Assembly (NCBI RefSeq): GCF_029541745.1
Contig: NZ_CP089746.1
Coordinates: 2,294,001 to 2,358,000 of the forward strand
Reading direction: 5' to 3'
DNA from: Streptomyces sp. LX-29
Lineage (GTDB): Bacteria; Actinomycetota; Actinomycetes; Streptomycetales; Streptomycetaceae
DNA: 64,000 nt
Below are positions 50,622 through 60,869 of this stretch, in pieces (positions within the stretch are counted from its first letter, which is position 1; every line of letters starts with the position of its first letter). The notes beneath the pieces were generated by a model, which did no database searches, was not told the DNA's origin, and saw only the letters and a list, made by a program, of their open reading frames with translations. The translations under genes and the position numbers were made by a program.

Positions 50622-51532
50622 CGGCCACCGCCACCCGACCGGACGCGGCCGCCGAGCGGACCGCCGGCCGTGCGCCCCGCCGCCGGCCGCTGCGCTGGCT
50701 GCCGCTCGCCCCGGCCACCGTTCTCCTGCTGCTCTTCCTCGGCGGGCCGATCTGCTACTGCGCGTACATCGCCTTCACCGACGCGCAGTTGACCGGCTCG
50801 TCCACCACCGACTTCGTCGGCCTCGACAACTTCCGGCGGGCCTTCGGGGACCCGGACTTCCGCAACGCCGTCGTCCTCACCCTCGTCTTCACCGTGGTCT
50901 CCTCCCTGCTCGGCCAGAACACCCTGGGCCTGGCGCTGGCCCTGCTGATGCGCCGCGCCTCCCGCCCGGTGCGCACGCTCACCGGAGCGATCGTCATCGC
51001 CGCCTGGGTGGTGCCGGAGATCGTCGCCGGCTTTCTGCTGTACGCCTTCTTCCGCCGCGAGGGCACCCTCAACGCCCTCCTCGACCAGCTCCATCTGCCC
51101 GGCCAGAACTGGCTGTTCACCCTCCCCATCCTCGCCGTCTCCTTCGCCAACGTCTGGCGGGGCACGGCCTTCTCGATGCTGGTCTACTCCGCGGCGCTGG
51201 CCGACATCCCCGACGAGATCACCGAGGCGGCCGAGGTCGACGGCGCGCGCGGTCCGCGCCGGCTCTGGTACGTCACGCTGCCGATGATCCGCCGCTCCAT
51301 CGGCACCAACCTCATGCTCAACACCCTCCAGACCCTGTCGGTCTTCGGCCTCATCTGGGCGATGACCCGCGGTGGGCCCGGCAACCGCAGCCAGACCCTC
51401 CCGGTGTTCATGTACGACCAGGCGTTCCTGAAGAGCCTGATCGGCTACGGCACGGCGGTGGCCCTGCTGTTGCTGCTGGTGGGCGCCGTCTTCTCCACGG
51501 TCTATCTGCGGCTGCTGCGCGAGGAGGTGTGA
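50618..51532 (+). CDS. Sugar ABC importer permease (MalF-like)
   Basis: A 304-residue permease with six predicted transmembrane segments and an N-terminal helix (LPLAPATVLLLLFLGGPICY). The EAA loop DEITEAAEVDGARGPRRLWYVTLP contacts the ATPase. It is translationally coupled to the binding-protein gene. In the usual order a second permease would follow at once; here it is 4.2 kb away (55787), beyond a reverse-strand block. Confidence 0.93.
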   Translation: MTATATRPDAAAERTAGRAPRRRPLRWLPLAPATVLLLLFLGGPICYCAYIAFTDAQLTGSSTTDFVGLDNFRRAFGDPDFRNAVVLTLVFTVVSSLLGQNTLGLALALLMRRASRPVRTLTGAIVIAAWVVPEIVAGFLLYAFFRREGTLNALLDQLHLPGQNWLFTLPILAVSFANVWRGTAFSMLVYSAALADIPDEITEAAEVDGARGPRRLWYVTLPMIRRSIGTNLMLNTLQTLSVFGLIWAMTRGGPGNRSQTLPVFMYDQAFLKSLIGYGTAVALLLLLVGAVFSTVYLRLLREEV

Positions 51533-51544
51533 CGGCCGGCGGCG

Positions 51545-52903
51545 TCAGGCCCGGCCGAACCACCGCTCCCGCTCGGCGTCGCTCACCTCCACCCCCGACC
51601 CCGCCGACCCGGCCAGCGCGTCCGCCTCGACGCGCGCCGCGTGCGCGTAGTGTCCGGCCACGGCGGGGCCCAGCAGCTCCCGGGCGAGCGGGCCGGTGCC
51701 CAGCGCCTCCGCGGCCGCGGCGAGGGTGCGGGGCACCGGCGGCCCCGCCTCCTCCCGGTAGCCGTCGCCGACGCAGGGCGGCGGGGGCTTGAGCCGGTGG
51801 TCGATCCCGTGCTCGATGGCGGCGAGGGCGGCGGTCAGCGCCAGATAGGGGTTGGCGTCGGCACCGGGCAGCCGGATCTCCAGATGGCGGCCGGGGCCGC
51901 GGCCGGCGATCCGCACGGCACAGGTGCGGTTGTCGACGCCCCAGCTGAACCGGGTCGGCGCGAAGCTGCGCTCCACGTACCGCTTGTACGAGTTGACGGT
52001 CGGGGCGTAGAGCGGGGCCAGCTCCGGCAGTGCCGTCAGCAGCCCGGCGACGGCGTGTTCGGCCAGCGCCGTCGGGGAGCCGTCGGCGTCGGCGAGCACC
52101 GGCCGCCCCTCCCGCCATAGCGACAGGTGCAGATGGAGCCCGCTGGCCACGCCGGTGGCGGGGGCGGCCATGAAGCTGGGCACGGTGCCCAGCCGTTCGC
52201 CCAGCACCCGCGCGCCGTGTTTGAAGACCGTGTGGCCGTCGCAGGCCGCCAGGGCTTCCCCGTACGGGAAGGTGATCTCGATCTGGCCGGCCGCCCCCTC
52301 GGTCTTGGCGGCCTCCAGCGGCAGCCCCGCCTCACGCAGCCCGCGGTGCAGCGCGCGCAGGAAGCGGTCGGTGAGCGGGTCGTGGTCCAGGGCGCAGTCC
52401 CGGTTCTGGGGGGCGACCGGCTCCGGCAGCCGGCCGTCGGCGACGTCGGCGTAGCGCCCCCGGTACAGCACGAACTCGGTCTCCAGGCCGACCCCGGCGG
52501 TCAGGCCGCGCTCGGCGAGCCGGGCGAGCCGCTCGCGCAGCAGTTGCCGGGGCGAGACCGGCACCGGGCGCCCGTCCAGGTCCGCGTCGGCGTGCACCAG
52601 CGCGGTCCCGGGCCACCACGGCAGCCGGTGGACCGCCCGCGGGTCCGGGGTCAGCCGCATGTCGCCGTAGCCGGTGTCCCAGGAGGCGAGCGAGAACCCG
52701 TCCACCGGCCGCATGTCGACGTCGGTGGCCAGCACGTACGCGCACATCCCGGCGCCCTCGGGCACGACGCGGTCGATGAAGTGCCGGGCGTCGAAGCGCT
52801 TGCCCTTCAGGCGGCCGGGCATGTCGACGAGGGCGAGCAGCACGGTGTCGACCGTCCCCCGGTCGATGTCGGCGCGGAGCTCGTCGAGGCTCAGCGGAGC
52901 CAT
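51545..52903 (-). CDS. Glutamine-synthetase-like enzyme (probable gamma-glutamyl-amine synthetase)
   Basis: A 452-residue GS-fold enzyme. Visible are the N-terminal domain (LRADIDRGTVDTVLLALVD), VGLETEFVLYRG, the Glu/His-rich TEGAAGQIEITF and GLHLHLSLW, NSYKRY and FSWGVDNRT. It resembles the GlnA3/GlnA4 group, which glutamylates polyamines or ethanolamine, rather than true GlnA. Translation is coupled: the ATG abuts the stop of the APC permease gene, and its SD (GGAGGTGAT) lies within that gene. Paired with a transporter, a role in using an imported amine is plausible. Confidence 0.85.
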   Translation of the reverse strand: MAPLSLDELRADIDRGTVDTVLLALVDMPGRLKGKRFDARHFIDRVVPEGAGMCAYVLATDVDMRPVDGFSLASWDTGYGDMRLTPDPRAVHRLPWWPGTALVHADADLDGRPVPVSPRQLLRERLARLAERGLTAGVGLETEFVLYRGRYADVADGRLPEPVAPQNRDCALDHDPLTDRFLRALHRGLREAGLPLEAAKTEGAAGQIEITFPYGEALAACDGHTVFKHGARVLGERLGTVPSFMAAPATGVASGLHLHLSLWREGRPVLADADGSPTALAEHAVAGLLTALPELAPLYAPTVNSYKRYVERSFAPTRFSWGVDNRTCAVRIAGRGPGRHLEIRLPGADANPYLALTAALAAIEHGIDHRLKPPPPCVGDGYREEAGPPVPRTLAAAAEALGTGPLARELLGPAVAGHYAHAARVEADALAGSAGSGVEVSDAERERWFGRA

Positions 52904-54415
52904 TCAGATCACCTCCTGGAGCAGCTCGGCGTTCTTGCCGGAGGTGTCGTACGTGGGTGTGGTGAGCGAGCGGCGGGCGAACGGCCACCAGACGGTGGCC
53001 AGCAGCAACGCCACCGCCAGCGCGACCGAGGCGTAGTTCATGGAGGCGGCGGTGACCGGGCTGACCTGGGGCAGGCAGAACAGCACCGTCGCGAAGCCCA
53101 CCCAGCAGACCGCGATCCAGCCCACCACGCGGCTCCACCGGCCCAGCGTCCACGGCCCCGGGGCGAAGCGGTGCGGATGGCGCAGCCGCAGATAGACCGG
53201 GATGACGTAGGAGGGAGTGATGCCGATGACGTTGATCGCGGTGACGGCGGTGTAGGCGGTCTCGGAGTACAGCGACGGTAGCGCCAGCACGAAGGGGCCG
53301 GCGACGGCCAGCCACACCGCCGCGTACGGGGTCTGGGTGCGGGCGCTCACCCGCTGCCACAGCGCCGACCCGGGCAGCGCCCCGTCCCGGCTGAAGGCGA
53401 AGGCCATGCGGCTGGCGGCGGCGATCCCGGCGTTGGCGCAGAACAGCTGCGCCACGATGACGATGAGCAGCAGCGCGGTGGCGCCGTCGGTGCCCAGCAC
53501 ATCGATGAAGATCTGCGCGGGCGGGACGTCGGCGCCCTGGGTGGCGGCGTAGTCCTGGATGGCGAAGGTGAGCCCGGCCAGCAGCACGAAACCGGCGATC
53601 CACGAGACCCAGATGGAGCGCACGATGCCGCGGGCGGCGGAGACCGAGGCGTTGGTGGTCTCCTCCGACAGGTGCGCGGAGGCGTCGTACCCGGTGAAGG
53701 TGTACTGCGTCAGCAGCAGCCCGACGGCGGTGACGTAGAGCGGGTTGGACCAGCCGGTGTCGTTGACGAACTCCCCGAAGACGAAGGACGGCGACTGGTG
53801 GCTGTCGGGGGCGATCGCCAGGACGGCGACGATGACGGCCACTCCGAGCAGATGCCACCAGACGCTGATGGAGTTCAGCAGGTTGACCATGCGGACGCCG
53901 GCCAGGTTGAAGCCGGCGAACAGCAGCAGGATGGCGGTGAAGACGACCATGGTGGACTCGGGCGTCGGCGCGATGTCGAACTGGAGGTCGAGCAGGGCGC
54001 CGATGAACAGCGCCGCGCCGTAGCCGCTGCCGGCGATGCCGCCGAGCAGTCCGAGCAGATTGATCCACCCGGTGTAGTAGCCCCAGCGGGGGCCGCCGAG
54101 CTGGTGGGCCATGTAGAACATGGCGCCGGAGGTGGGGTAGGCGCTGGTCACCTCGGCCAGGGCCATCCCGATGAACAGCACCATCAGCCCGACACCGGCC
54201 CAGCCCCACAGCATCACCGCGGGGCCGCCGGTGACCAGCCCGAATCCGTACAGGGTCATGCAGCCGGAGAGCACCGAGATGATGCTGAAACTGATCGCGA
54301 AGCTACCGAAGCCGCCCATGCGGCGGGCGAGGACGGGCTGGTAGCCGAGGTCGCGTAAGTGCTCCTCGTCCCGCCGGTCGCGTCCGGTCCTCAGCCTCTT
54401 GGCGGCGTGCGACAC
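52904..54415 (-). CDS. APC-superfamily amino acid/amine permease
   Basis: A 503-residue permease with about 12 transmembrane segments. It begins HAAKRLRTGRDRRDEEHLRDLGY, followed by FGSFAISFSIISVLSG, the fragment typical of the ACT (amino acid/choline) group. The conserved SEETTNASVSAARGIVRSIW motif is present. The start is GTG at 54415 with AGGGAG upstream. It lies 79 bp after the helical-protein gene and immediately before the GS-like gene, so substrate and product should be linked: import of an amine or amino acid followed by gamma-glutamylation. Confidence 0.9.
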   Translation of the reverse strand: MSHAAKRLRTGRDRRDEEHLRDLGYQPVLARRMGGFGSFAISFSIISVLSGCMTLYGFGLVTGGPAVMLWGWAGVGLMVLFIGMALAEVTSAYPTSGAMFYMAHQLGGPRWGYYTGWINLLGLLGGIAGSGYGAALFIGALLDLQFDIAPTPESTMVVFTAILLLFAGFNLAGVRMVNLLNSISVWWHLLGVAVIVAVLAIAPDSHQSPSFVFGEFVNDTGWSNPLYVTAVGLLLTQYTFTGYDASAHLSEETTNASVSAARGIVRSIWVSWIAGFVLLAGLTFAIQDYAATQGADVPPAQIFIDVLGTDGATALLLIVIVAQLFCANAGIAAASRMAFAFSRDGALPGSALWQRVSARTQTPYAAVWLAVAGPFVLALPSLYSETAYTAVTAINVIGITPSYVIPVYLRLRHPHRFAPGPWTLGRWSRVVGWIAVCWVGFATVLFCLPQVSPVTAASMNYASVALAVALLLATVWWPFARRSLTTPTYDTSGKNAELLQEVI

Positions 54416-54494
54416 GAAGTCTCCCTGTTTCCTCGGGGTTGGGGGTGCGTCGGGGTGGAGCGTGGGGGGGGTGACGCGCTCTCGGCGGCGCGGC

Positions 54495-55529
54495 TCAGAA
54501 CGAGGGCCGATGCAGCCGCCGCCCTGCGTCGCCCTGGGCGACGCCGAGACAGTGCCGCCGGATGCGGGCGAACTCGGCGGCGACGAGGTCGGTTCGGCCG
54601 GGGTCGGCGATCCGGTACTGCCAGGGCCGGGCGGTGGCGTACCGGCCCATCCAGTGGAAGACACGGGCGGCGTCGTCGAACCGGTGGGCGGCCCAGAGGG
54701 CGTGGGCGAGGTAGTTGGCGTCCATCAGCGACCGCTCGGCGGGGTCCGAGAGGTCGAACCACCGCCGTACGCCGCGCTCCGCGTCCCGGATCGCGCCGTC
54801 CTGCACCCAGTGCAGATCCAGCGCGTGGTCGCCGCCCTCGGGGTGCGACTCACGCCAGCGCTCGGCGTGCACGTACAGCGGCAGCACCAGCAGCGGCGAG
54901 CCCGGCGGCGCGTGGTCGGCGGCCCAGCGCGCGAAGAGCGCCATCTGCGCGTGTCCGCCCAGGCCGCCGAGGAACTGCATGGCCCGGTGGTACGCCTCCC
55001 GGTTGCCCGGGTCGCGCCGGTCCGCCTCCGCCAACAGGCCCCAGGGGCCGGGGCACAGCATCGGATCGGGGGGCGCCTGCCGGTACTCCGCGACCTGGTG
55101 CCACTCGTCCAGCGGGGCCAGCGCCAGCCGGCACACCCAGGGCACCGGGTCCCGCGGCCGCGCCCGCGCGGCGGCCGCGCACGCCTCCTCCGCCTCGCGC
55201 CACAGCCTCGTCGTCTCCGCGTGCCGGATCCGCCGCGCCCGCATCGCCCGCTCGACGGCCACCCGCGCCCGCATCACCCGACCCGCGCCGCTCTCCGGAT
55301 CCTCCGCCAGCCAGGCGTCCACCACGTCCGAGCCGGCGGCCGCCGCTCCCAGCACCTGCGTCCGGTAGGTCCACCGTCCCCAACCGCCCTCGTCCACCAG
55401 CAGGTTCCGCATCGCCATCCACCGCCCGGCCAGCAGATCCTGCAGGGCCTTGCGCAGCTCGTTGTCGGCCCCGGCCGGGTGGATCACCACCTGCTCGGCA
55501 TCCTGGGCGGCCGTCTCGTCGAGGCTCAT
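54495..55529 (-). CDS. Helical repeat protein of unknown function
   Basis: A 344-residue soluble protein, strongly helical, with repeated Ala/Arg/Trp-rich helices (RKALQDLLAGRWMAMRNLL, EEACAAAARARPRD, ANYLAHALWAAHRFDDAARVF) that suggest a TPR-like solenoid. No catalytic motif or named family was recognised. It is first in a possible operon with the APC permease and GS-like genes. It diverges from the second sugar permease. Confidence 0.75.
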   Translation of the reverse strand: MSLDETAAQDAEQVVIHPAGADNELRKALQDLLAGRWMAMRNLLVDEGGWGRWTYRTQVLGAAAAGSDVVDAWLAEDPESGAGRVMRARVAVERAMRARRIRHAETTRLWREAEEACAAAARARPRDPVPWVCRLALAPLDEWHQVAEYRQAPPDPMLCPGPWGLLAEADRRDPGNREAYHRAMQFLGGLGGHAQMALFARWAADHAPPGSPLLVLPLYVHAERWRESHPEGGDHALDLHWVQDGAIRDAERGVRRWFDLSDPAERSLMDANYLAHALWAAHRFDDAARVFHWMGRYATARPWQYRIADPGRTDLVAAEFARIRRHCLGVAQGDAGRRLHRPSF

Positions 55530-55786
55530 CGGAGGTCCGTCGAAGAGCGCGCGGGCATGGTGTCGGTGGGGCGTAAGGGTACGGCTGTGGTCACCCCGTC
55601 ACTATGTGTATGGGAACCGGCGCCGCGCAAGCGATTCCGGCCCGGAGGGTCGAAAGTTGGCGGGTCCTCGCCACCACGGTCCCGAAACGCGGACTCGCCG
55701 ATCTCGTCGCCCGGTGCCGCCGGGCTTCTCGCCCGTGCCGTCCGGCGGTTTCATGGTCTTCCGGCCTCACTCCGTCCGGAGGTGTC

Positions 55787-56629
55787 ATGCGCTCGAGACT
55801 CGCCCTCAGCCGCCGCGCCCGCCGCCGCCTGGCCGCCGATGTCGCGCTGCTGGTGACCGCCGCCGCGTTCGCGCTCCCGCTGGCCTGGCTGCTGTTGGCG
55901 TCCGTGGACGCGGAGGCGACGCTGCGGGTGGCCGCGCCCGGGTCGCCCACGCTCGACAACTTCTCGGCGGTGTGGACCGACGAGATCACGTTCACGCCGA
56001 TGGTCAACAGCCTGCTGCTGTGCGGGGGCGCCGCGGTGGTGACCGTCGGCTGCGCGGCGCTGGCCGCCTACCCGCTGTCGCGGTTCCGCTCGCGCCTGGT
56101 GCGGCCGTATCTGCTGACGATCGTGTTCAGCACCTGTCTGCCGATCACGGCGATCATGGTTCCGGTCTATGGGCTGTTCGTCCAGACGGACCTGATCGAC
56201 ACGTTGCACGGAACGGCGCTGTTCCTGGCCGCGACCCAACTGCCCTTCGCGATCTGGCTGATGAAGAACTTCATGGACGGGGTGCCGGTCGCGCTGGAGG
56301 AGGCGGCGTGGACGGACGGGGCGTCCTGGGCGCAGGCGCTGGCGCGGGTGATCCTGCCGCTGATGGGGCCCGGGGTCGCGGTGGTGACGATCTACAGCTT
56401 CATCATGATGTGGGGCAACTTCTTCGTGCCGTTCATGCTGCTCCTGACGCCGGATCAACTTCCGGCCTCGGTCAGCGTCTTCACCTTCTTCGGCAACCAC
56501 GGCTCGGTCGCCTACGGCCAGCTCGCCGCCTTCTCGCTCCTCTACTCCACGCCGGTGGTGCTGCTGTACGTGCTGATCTCCCGGCGACTGGGCAGCGGTT
56601 TCGCGCTCGGGGGCGCCGTCAAGGGCTGA
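55787..56629 (+). CDS. Sugar ABC importer permease (MalG-like)
   Basis: A 280-residue permease with six transmembrane segments. The EAA loop VALEEAAWTDGASWAQALARVILP contacts the ATPase, and FFVPFMLLLTPDQLPASV is typical of MalG-type partners. GGAGG immediately precedes the ATG at 55787. It is the expected third component of the importer at 49236-51532 but is separated by about 4.2 kb of oppositely oriented genes, so it needs its own promoter. Confidence 0.92.
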   Translation: MRSRLALSRRARRRLAADVALLVTAAAFALPLAWLLLASVDAEATLRVAAPGSPTLDNFSAVWTDEITFTPMVNSLLLCGGAAVVTVGCAALAAYPLSRFRSRLVRPYLLTIVFSTCLPITAIMVPVYGLFVQTDLIDTLHGTALFLAATQLPFAIWLMKNFMDGVPVALEEAAWTDGASWAQALARVILPLMGPGVAVVTIYSFIMMWGNFFVPFMLLLTPDQLPASVSVFTFFGNHGSVAYGQLAAFSLLYSTPVVLLYVLISRRLGSGFALGGAVKG

Positions 56630-56737
56630 ACCCAGACCCCCTCCGTCGCGGTCGACTTCGGTCAGTCGCCGAAACGACTGGATACCAACTCAGTCATTTG
56701 TCATGCATGTGTAACCCTCTGCCGCTACGGTGCGCTT

Positions 56738-57436
56738 GTGCATCCGTCCATACCGGAAGAGCCCAGAAGTACGTCGTTTGATCCAACAGCCGCCCGTCGG
56801 CTGCGCGAGGCGTTGGGGATGACGCACGCGCACGTCTCGTACGGCATCCAGGCCGCCTACGGGCTCCGGGTGTCACCGGCGACCGTCGCCGCCTGGGAGT
56901 TGGGGGAGGCGTTCCCCGACGAGAACGAGCTGATGGCGCTGGCGGGGGCGCTGTGGTGCGCGCCCGGAGACCTCCTGGGAGCACCCGGCACGTTGCGCGA
57001 GCACCGGGTGGCCCAGGGCATCGCGCCGGCCGACCTGGCCATGCGCATCGGCATGGACCCGTATGAGTACGAGCGGATGGAGAGCTCCGGGGTCTGGACC
57101 GGGAACGACGGCCAGGCCGCCAACCTCGCCGAGGTGCTCAAGCTTCCGCTGCGCGCCTTCTTCCAGGTCACCGGGCGCGACGAGGCGCTCGCCGGACTGC
57201 TCCGCTCGGCGGTGGACACCCGCTGGCAGGCCTATGTGCGCAAGGTCGCCAAGTTGGTACCACTGCCCAAACCACGCATCGAGCAGGCCCTGAAGTCCCT
57301 GCACGGCGACTACCAGGCCCGGATGGCGGCCACCCTGGTGCGCGGCGCCACCGCCGACAACGCCGCCGCCGACGCGAGGGCCTTCCTCGACCACATCGTG
57401 GAACACTTCTGGGACCGGATCGACGCCGCCGTCTGA
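56738..57436 (+). CDS. XRE-family helix-turn-helix regulator
   Basis: A 232-residue regulator with an N-terminal helix-turn-helix (RRLREALGMTHAHVSYGIQAAYGLRVSPATVAAWELGEAFP). A second similar motif follows (LREHRVAQGIAPADLAMRIGMDPYEYERMESSG), then a helical C-terminal part. The GTG at 56738 has no Shine-Dalgarno, and TACGGT ends six bases upstream, so a leaderless transcript is likely. It lies between the sugar permease and pfkA; its targets are unknown. Confidence 0.85.
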   Translation: MHPSIPEEPRSTSFDPTAARRLREALGMTHAHVSYGIQAAYGLRVSPATVAAWELGEAFPDENELMALAGALWCAPGDLLGAPGTLREHRVAQGIAPADLAMRIGMDPYEYERMESSGVWTGNDGQAANLAEVLKLPLRAFFQVTGRDEALAGLLRSAVDTRWQAYVRKVAKLVPLPKPRIEQALKSLHGDYQARMAATLVRGATADNAAADARAFLDHIVEHFWDRIDAAV

Positions 57437-57487
57437 CGGTGCGGAATCCGATCCGTGGGCCCGGTGACGTACGTTCCTACGAAGCCC

Positions 57488-58513
57488 CTAGAAGACAGAC
57501 TCCGCCTCGTGCATGCGGTCCGCCGGCACCCGCTTGAGCTCGGTCACCGCGTCCCCGATCGGCACCATCACGATGTCCGTGCCGCGCAGCGCCGTCATCA
57601 TGCCGAACTCGCCGCGGTGCGCGGCCTCCACCGCGTGCCAGCCGAAGCGGGTCGCGAGCACCCGGTCGTACGCGGTCGGGGTGCCGCCGCGCTGGACGTG
57701 GCCGAGGATGACCGGGCGGGCCTCCTTGCCCAGGCGCCGCTCCAGCTCGACCGCGAGCCGGTTGCCGATGCCGGCGAAGCGCTCGTGGCCGTACTGGTCG
57801 ATCTCGCCCTTCTGGTAGTCCATCGTCCCCTCGGCGGGGTGCGCGCCCTCGGCGACGCAGATGACGGCGAACTTCTTGCCGCGGGCGAACCGCTCCTCGA
57901 CCATCTTGCACAGGTCGGCCGGGTCGAACGGGCGCTCCGGCAGGCAGATCGCGTGCGCGCCGGCGGCCATGCCGGACTCCAGGGCGATCCACCCCGCGTG
58001 CCGGCCCATGACCTCGACGACCATGACCCGCTGGTGCGACTCGGCGGTGGTCTTGAGCCGGTCGATGGCGTCGGTGGCCACGCCGACCGCGGTGTCGAAG
58101 CCGAAGGTGCGGTCGGTGGCCGAGATGTCGTTGTCGATGGTCTTCGGCACGCCGACGATCGGCAGGCCGGAGGCCGCGAGCATGCTGGCGGCGGTCAGCG
58201 TGCCCTCGCCGCCGATGGGGATGAGCACGTCGATGCCGTAGTCGCGGGCGAGCTCCTTGGAGGTCTCGCACGCCTCGCGCAGCCGGGCGCGCTCCAGGCG
58301 GGAGGAGCCGAGGATGGTGCCGCCGCGGGCCAGGATGCCGCTGACCGCGTCGAGGTCGAGCTTGCGGTGCCGCCCCTCCAGGAGCCCCTTGAAGCCGTCC
58401 TCGAAGCCGATGACCTCGTCCCCGTGACCGGCCACCGCGCGGTGTACGACCGACCGGATCACAGCGTTGAGGCCAGGGCAGTCGCCGCCTGCGGTGAGGA
58501 CTCCGATGCGCAT
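57488..58513 (-). CDS. pfkA: 6-phosphofructokinase
   Basis: A 341-residue phosphofructokinase: fructose-6-phosphate plus ATP to fructose-1,6-bisphosphate. Signatures are MRIGVLTAGGDCPGLNAVIR, IPIGGEGTLTAAS, the catalytic KTIDNDI (Asp127-equivalent), MGRHAGWIALESG and GHVQRGGTPTAYDR. The Gly in GGEGT, rather than Asp, favours ATP over pyrophosphate. ATG at 58513. It is divergent from pta-ackA, and a presumed control region lies between. Confidence 0.96.
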   Translation of the reverse strand: MRIGVLTAGGDCPGLNAVIRSVVHRAVAGHGDEVIGFEDGFKGLLEGRHRKLDLDAVSGILARGGTILGSSRLERARLREACETSKELARDYGIDVLIPIGGEGTLTAASMLAASGLPIVGVPKTIDNDISATDRTFGFDTAVGVATDAIDRLKTTAESHQRVMVVEVMGRHAGWIALESGMAAGAHAICLPERPFDPADLCKMVEERFARGKKFAVICVAEGAHPAEGTMDYQKGEIDQYGHERFAGIGNRLAVELERRLGKEARPVILGHVQRGGTPTAYDRVLATRFGWHAVEAAHRGEFGMMTALRGTDIVMVPIGDAVTELKRVPADRMHEAESVF

Positions 58514-58683
58514 CGTGCTCTGTCTCCTGCTGCCGACTGGTACGGACTGAACCAGTCCGATTGTTTCACGGGCCGGGCCGTGCCGCGTCCCCCTGACCTG
58601 GCGAGCGCCCTATCTACGGGCGCAGGTATTGTCAAGAGGGCAGGGCCCATCCATCGTGGTTTTTTCAGGCATTTTCCTGAGTT

Positions 58684-58703
58684 GCGGCCACCACCGTGGC
58701 CGC
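58684..58703 (+). promoter_or_regulatory. Hairpin in the pta leader/promoter region
   Basis: Inverted repeat GCGGCCAC-CACC-GTGGCCGC, 8-bp stem, 53 bases before the pta start. A second small inverted repeat (TCAGG..CCTGA) lies just upstream at about 58666-58681, preceded by TTTTTT. They could be operator or leader RNA structures for pfkA/pta control. Confidence 0.35.
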
Positions 58704-58755
58704 GCCACCCGCACCTGCCCGCAGTGGAAGCAGACAGACGGATCGGAGAGCACGC

Positions 58756-60869
58756 GTGACGCGCAGCGTGTACGTGACCGGGATCGACCGTGGCGACGGG
58801 CGCCAGGTCGTGGAGCTGGGAATCATGGAGCTCCTCACCCGCCATGTGGACAGGGTCGGTGTCTTCCGCCCCCTGGTCCACGACAACCCCGACCGCCTGT
58901 TCGACCTGCTGCGGGCGCGCTACCGGCTGAGCCAGGCCCCGGGGAGCGCGTACGGCATGAGCTACGAGGAGGCCGCCGCGCTCCAGGCCGAGCGCGGCAC
59001 CGACGAGCTGGTCGCCCAGCTCGTCGGCCGCTTCCACGAGGTGGCCCGCGACTACGAGTACGTGCTGGTGCTGGGCAGCGACTACGCCGCCACCAGCCTC
59101 CCCGACGAGCTGGGCCTCAACGCCCGACTGGCCAACGAGTTCGGCGCCTCGGTGATCGCCGTCGTCGGCGGCCAGGACCAGAGCGCGGAGTCGGTGCGGG
59201 CCGAGGCGCGCAACGCCTACCGCGCCTACGAGGCGCAGGGCTGCGACGTGGTGGCGCTGGTGGTCAACCGGGTCGCCCCCGCCGACCGCACCGCCATCAC
59301 CGAGCGGCTGGCCGCGCGACTGCCCGTCCCCTGCTACGTGCTCCCCGAGGACGCCTCGCTCTCCGCGCCCACCGTCTCCCAGGTGGTGCGCACCCTCGGC
59401 GCCGAGGTGCTGCTGGGCGACGACTCCGGGCTCTCCCGCGACGTGCGCGACTTCGTCTTCGGCGGCGCCATGCTGCCCACCTTCCTGCCCGCGCTGACCG
59501 ACGGCTGCCTGGTGGTGACCCCCGGCGACCGCGCGGACCTGATCGTCGGCGCGCTCGCCGCGCACAGTGCCGGCGCCCCGCCGATCGCCGGCGTGCTGCT
59601 GACCCTGGACGAGCGGCCGGGCGCCGACATCCTGGCGCTCGCCTCGCGGCTCGCCCCCGGCACCCCGGTGGTGTCGGTGCCCGGGAAGAGCTTCCCCACC
59701 GCCGAGCAGCTGTTCGCCCTGGAGGGCAAGCTGCACGCCGGTACGCCGCGCAAGGCGGAGACCGCCTTGGGTCTGTTCGAGCGGCACGTGGACACCGCCG
59801 AGCTGACCAACCGCATCTCCGTGGCCCGGTCCAGCCGGGTCACGCCGATGATGTTCGAACACGAGCTGATCGAGCGCTCCCGCTCCGGCCGGCGCCGGGT
59901 GGTGCTGCCCGAGGGCTCCGAGGAGCGGGTGCTGCGCGCCGCCGATGTGCTGCTGCGCCGCGACGTGTGCGAGCTGACGCTGCTGGGCGACCAGGACGCG
60001 ATCCGCAAGCGCGCCGGCGAACTGGGCATCGAGCTGGCCGAGGCGCAGATCATCGACCCGCAGACCTCCCCGCTGCGCGAGCGGTTCGCCGAGCTCTACG
60101 CCAAGCTGCGCGCCCACAAGGGCGTCTCCTACGAGCTGGCGTACGACATCGTCGCCGACGTCTCCTACTTCGGCACCCTGATGGTGCAGGAGGGGCTGGC
60201 CGACGGCATGGTCTCCGGCGCGGTGCACTCCACCGCCGCCACCATCCGGCCCGCCTTCGAGATCATCAAGACGGCGCCGGGCGCGCAGATCGTCTCCTCG
60301 GTCTTCTTCATGTGCCTGGCCGACCGGGTGCTGGTCTACGGCGACTGCGCGGTCAACCCGGACCCGAACGCCGAGCAGCTCGCCGACATCGCCATCCAGT
60401 CGGCGACCACCGCGGCCCAGTTCGGCGTCGAGCCGCGGATCGCGATGCTGTCGTACTCCACCGGCACCTCCGGCTCCGGCGCGGACGTGGACAAGGTGCG
60501 CGCCGCCACCGAGCTGGTGCGGCAGCGCCGCCCGGACCTGCTGGTCGAGGGCCCGATCCAGTACGACGCGGCGGTGGACGCGGCGGTCGCGGCGACCAAG
60601 CTGCCCGACTCCGAGGTCGCCGGCAAGGCCACGGTCCTGATCTTCCCGGACCTCAACACCGGCAACAACACCTACAAGGCCGTGCAGCGCTCGGCGGGCG
60701 CGGTCGCGGTCGGCCCGGTCCTCCAGGGCCTGCGCAAGCCGGTCAACGACCTGTCCCGCGGCGCCCTCGTCCAGGACATCGTCAACACCGTGGCGATCAC
60801 CGCCATCCAGGCCCAGACCCCGACGTCCCCCGCCGCCCCGGCGGACCCCGCACAGAAGGCGCAGACCGC

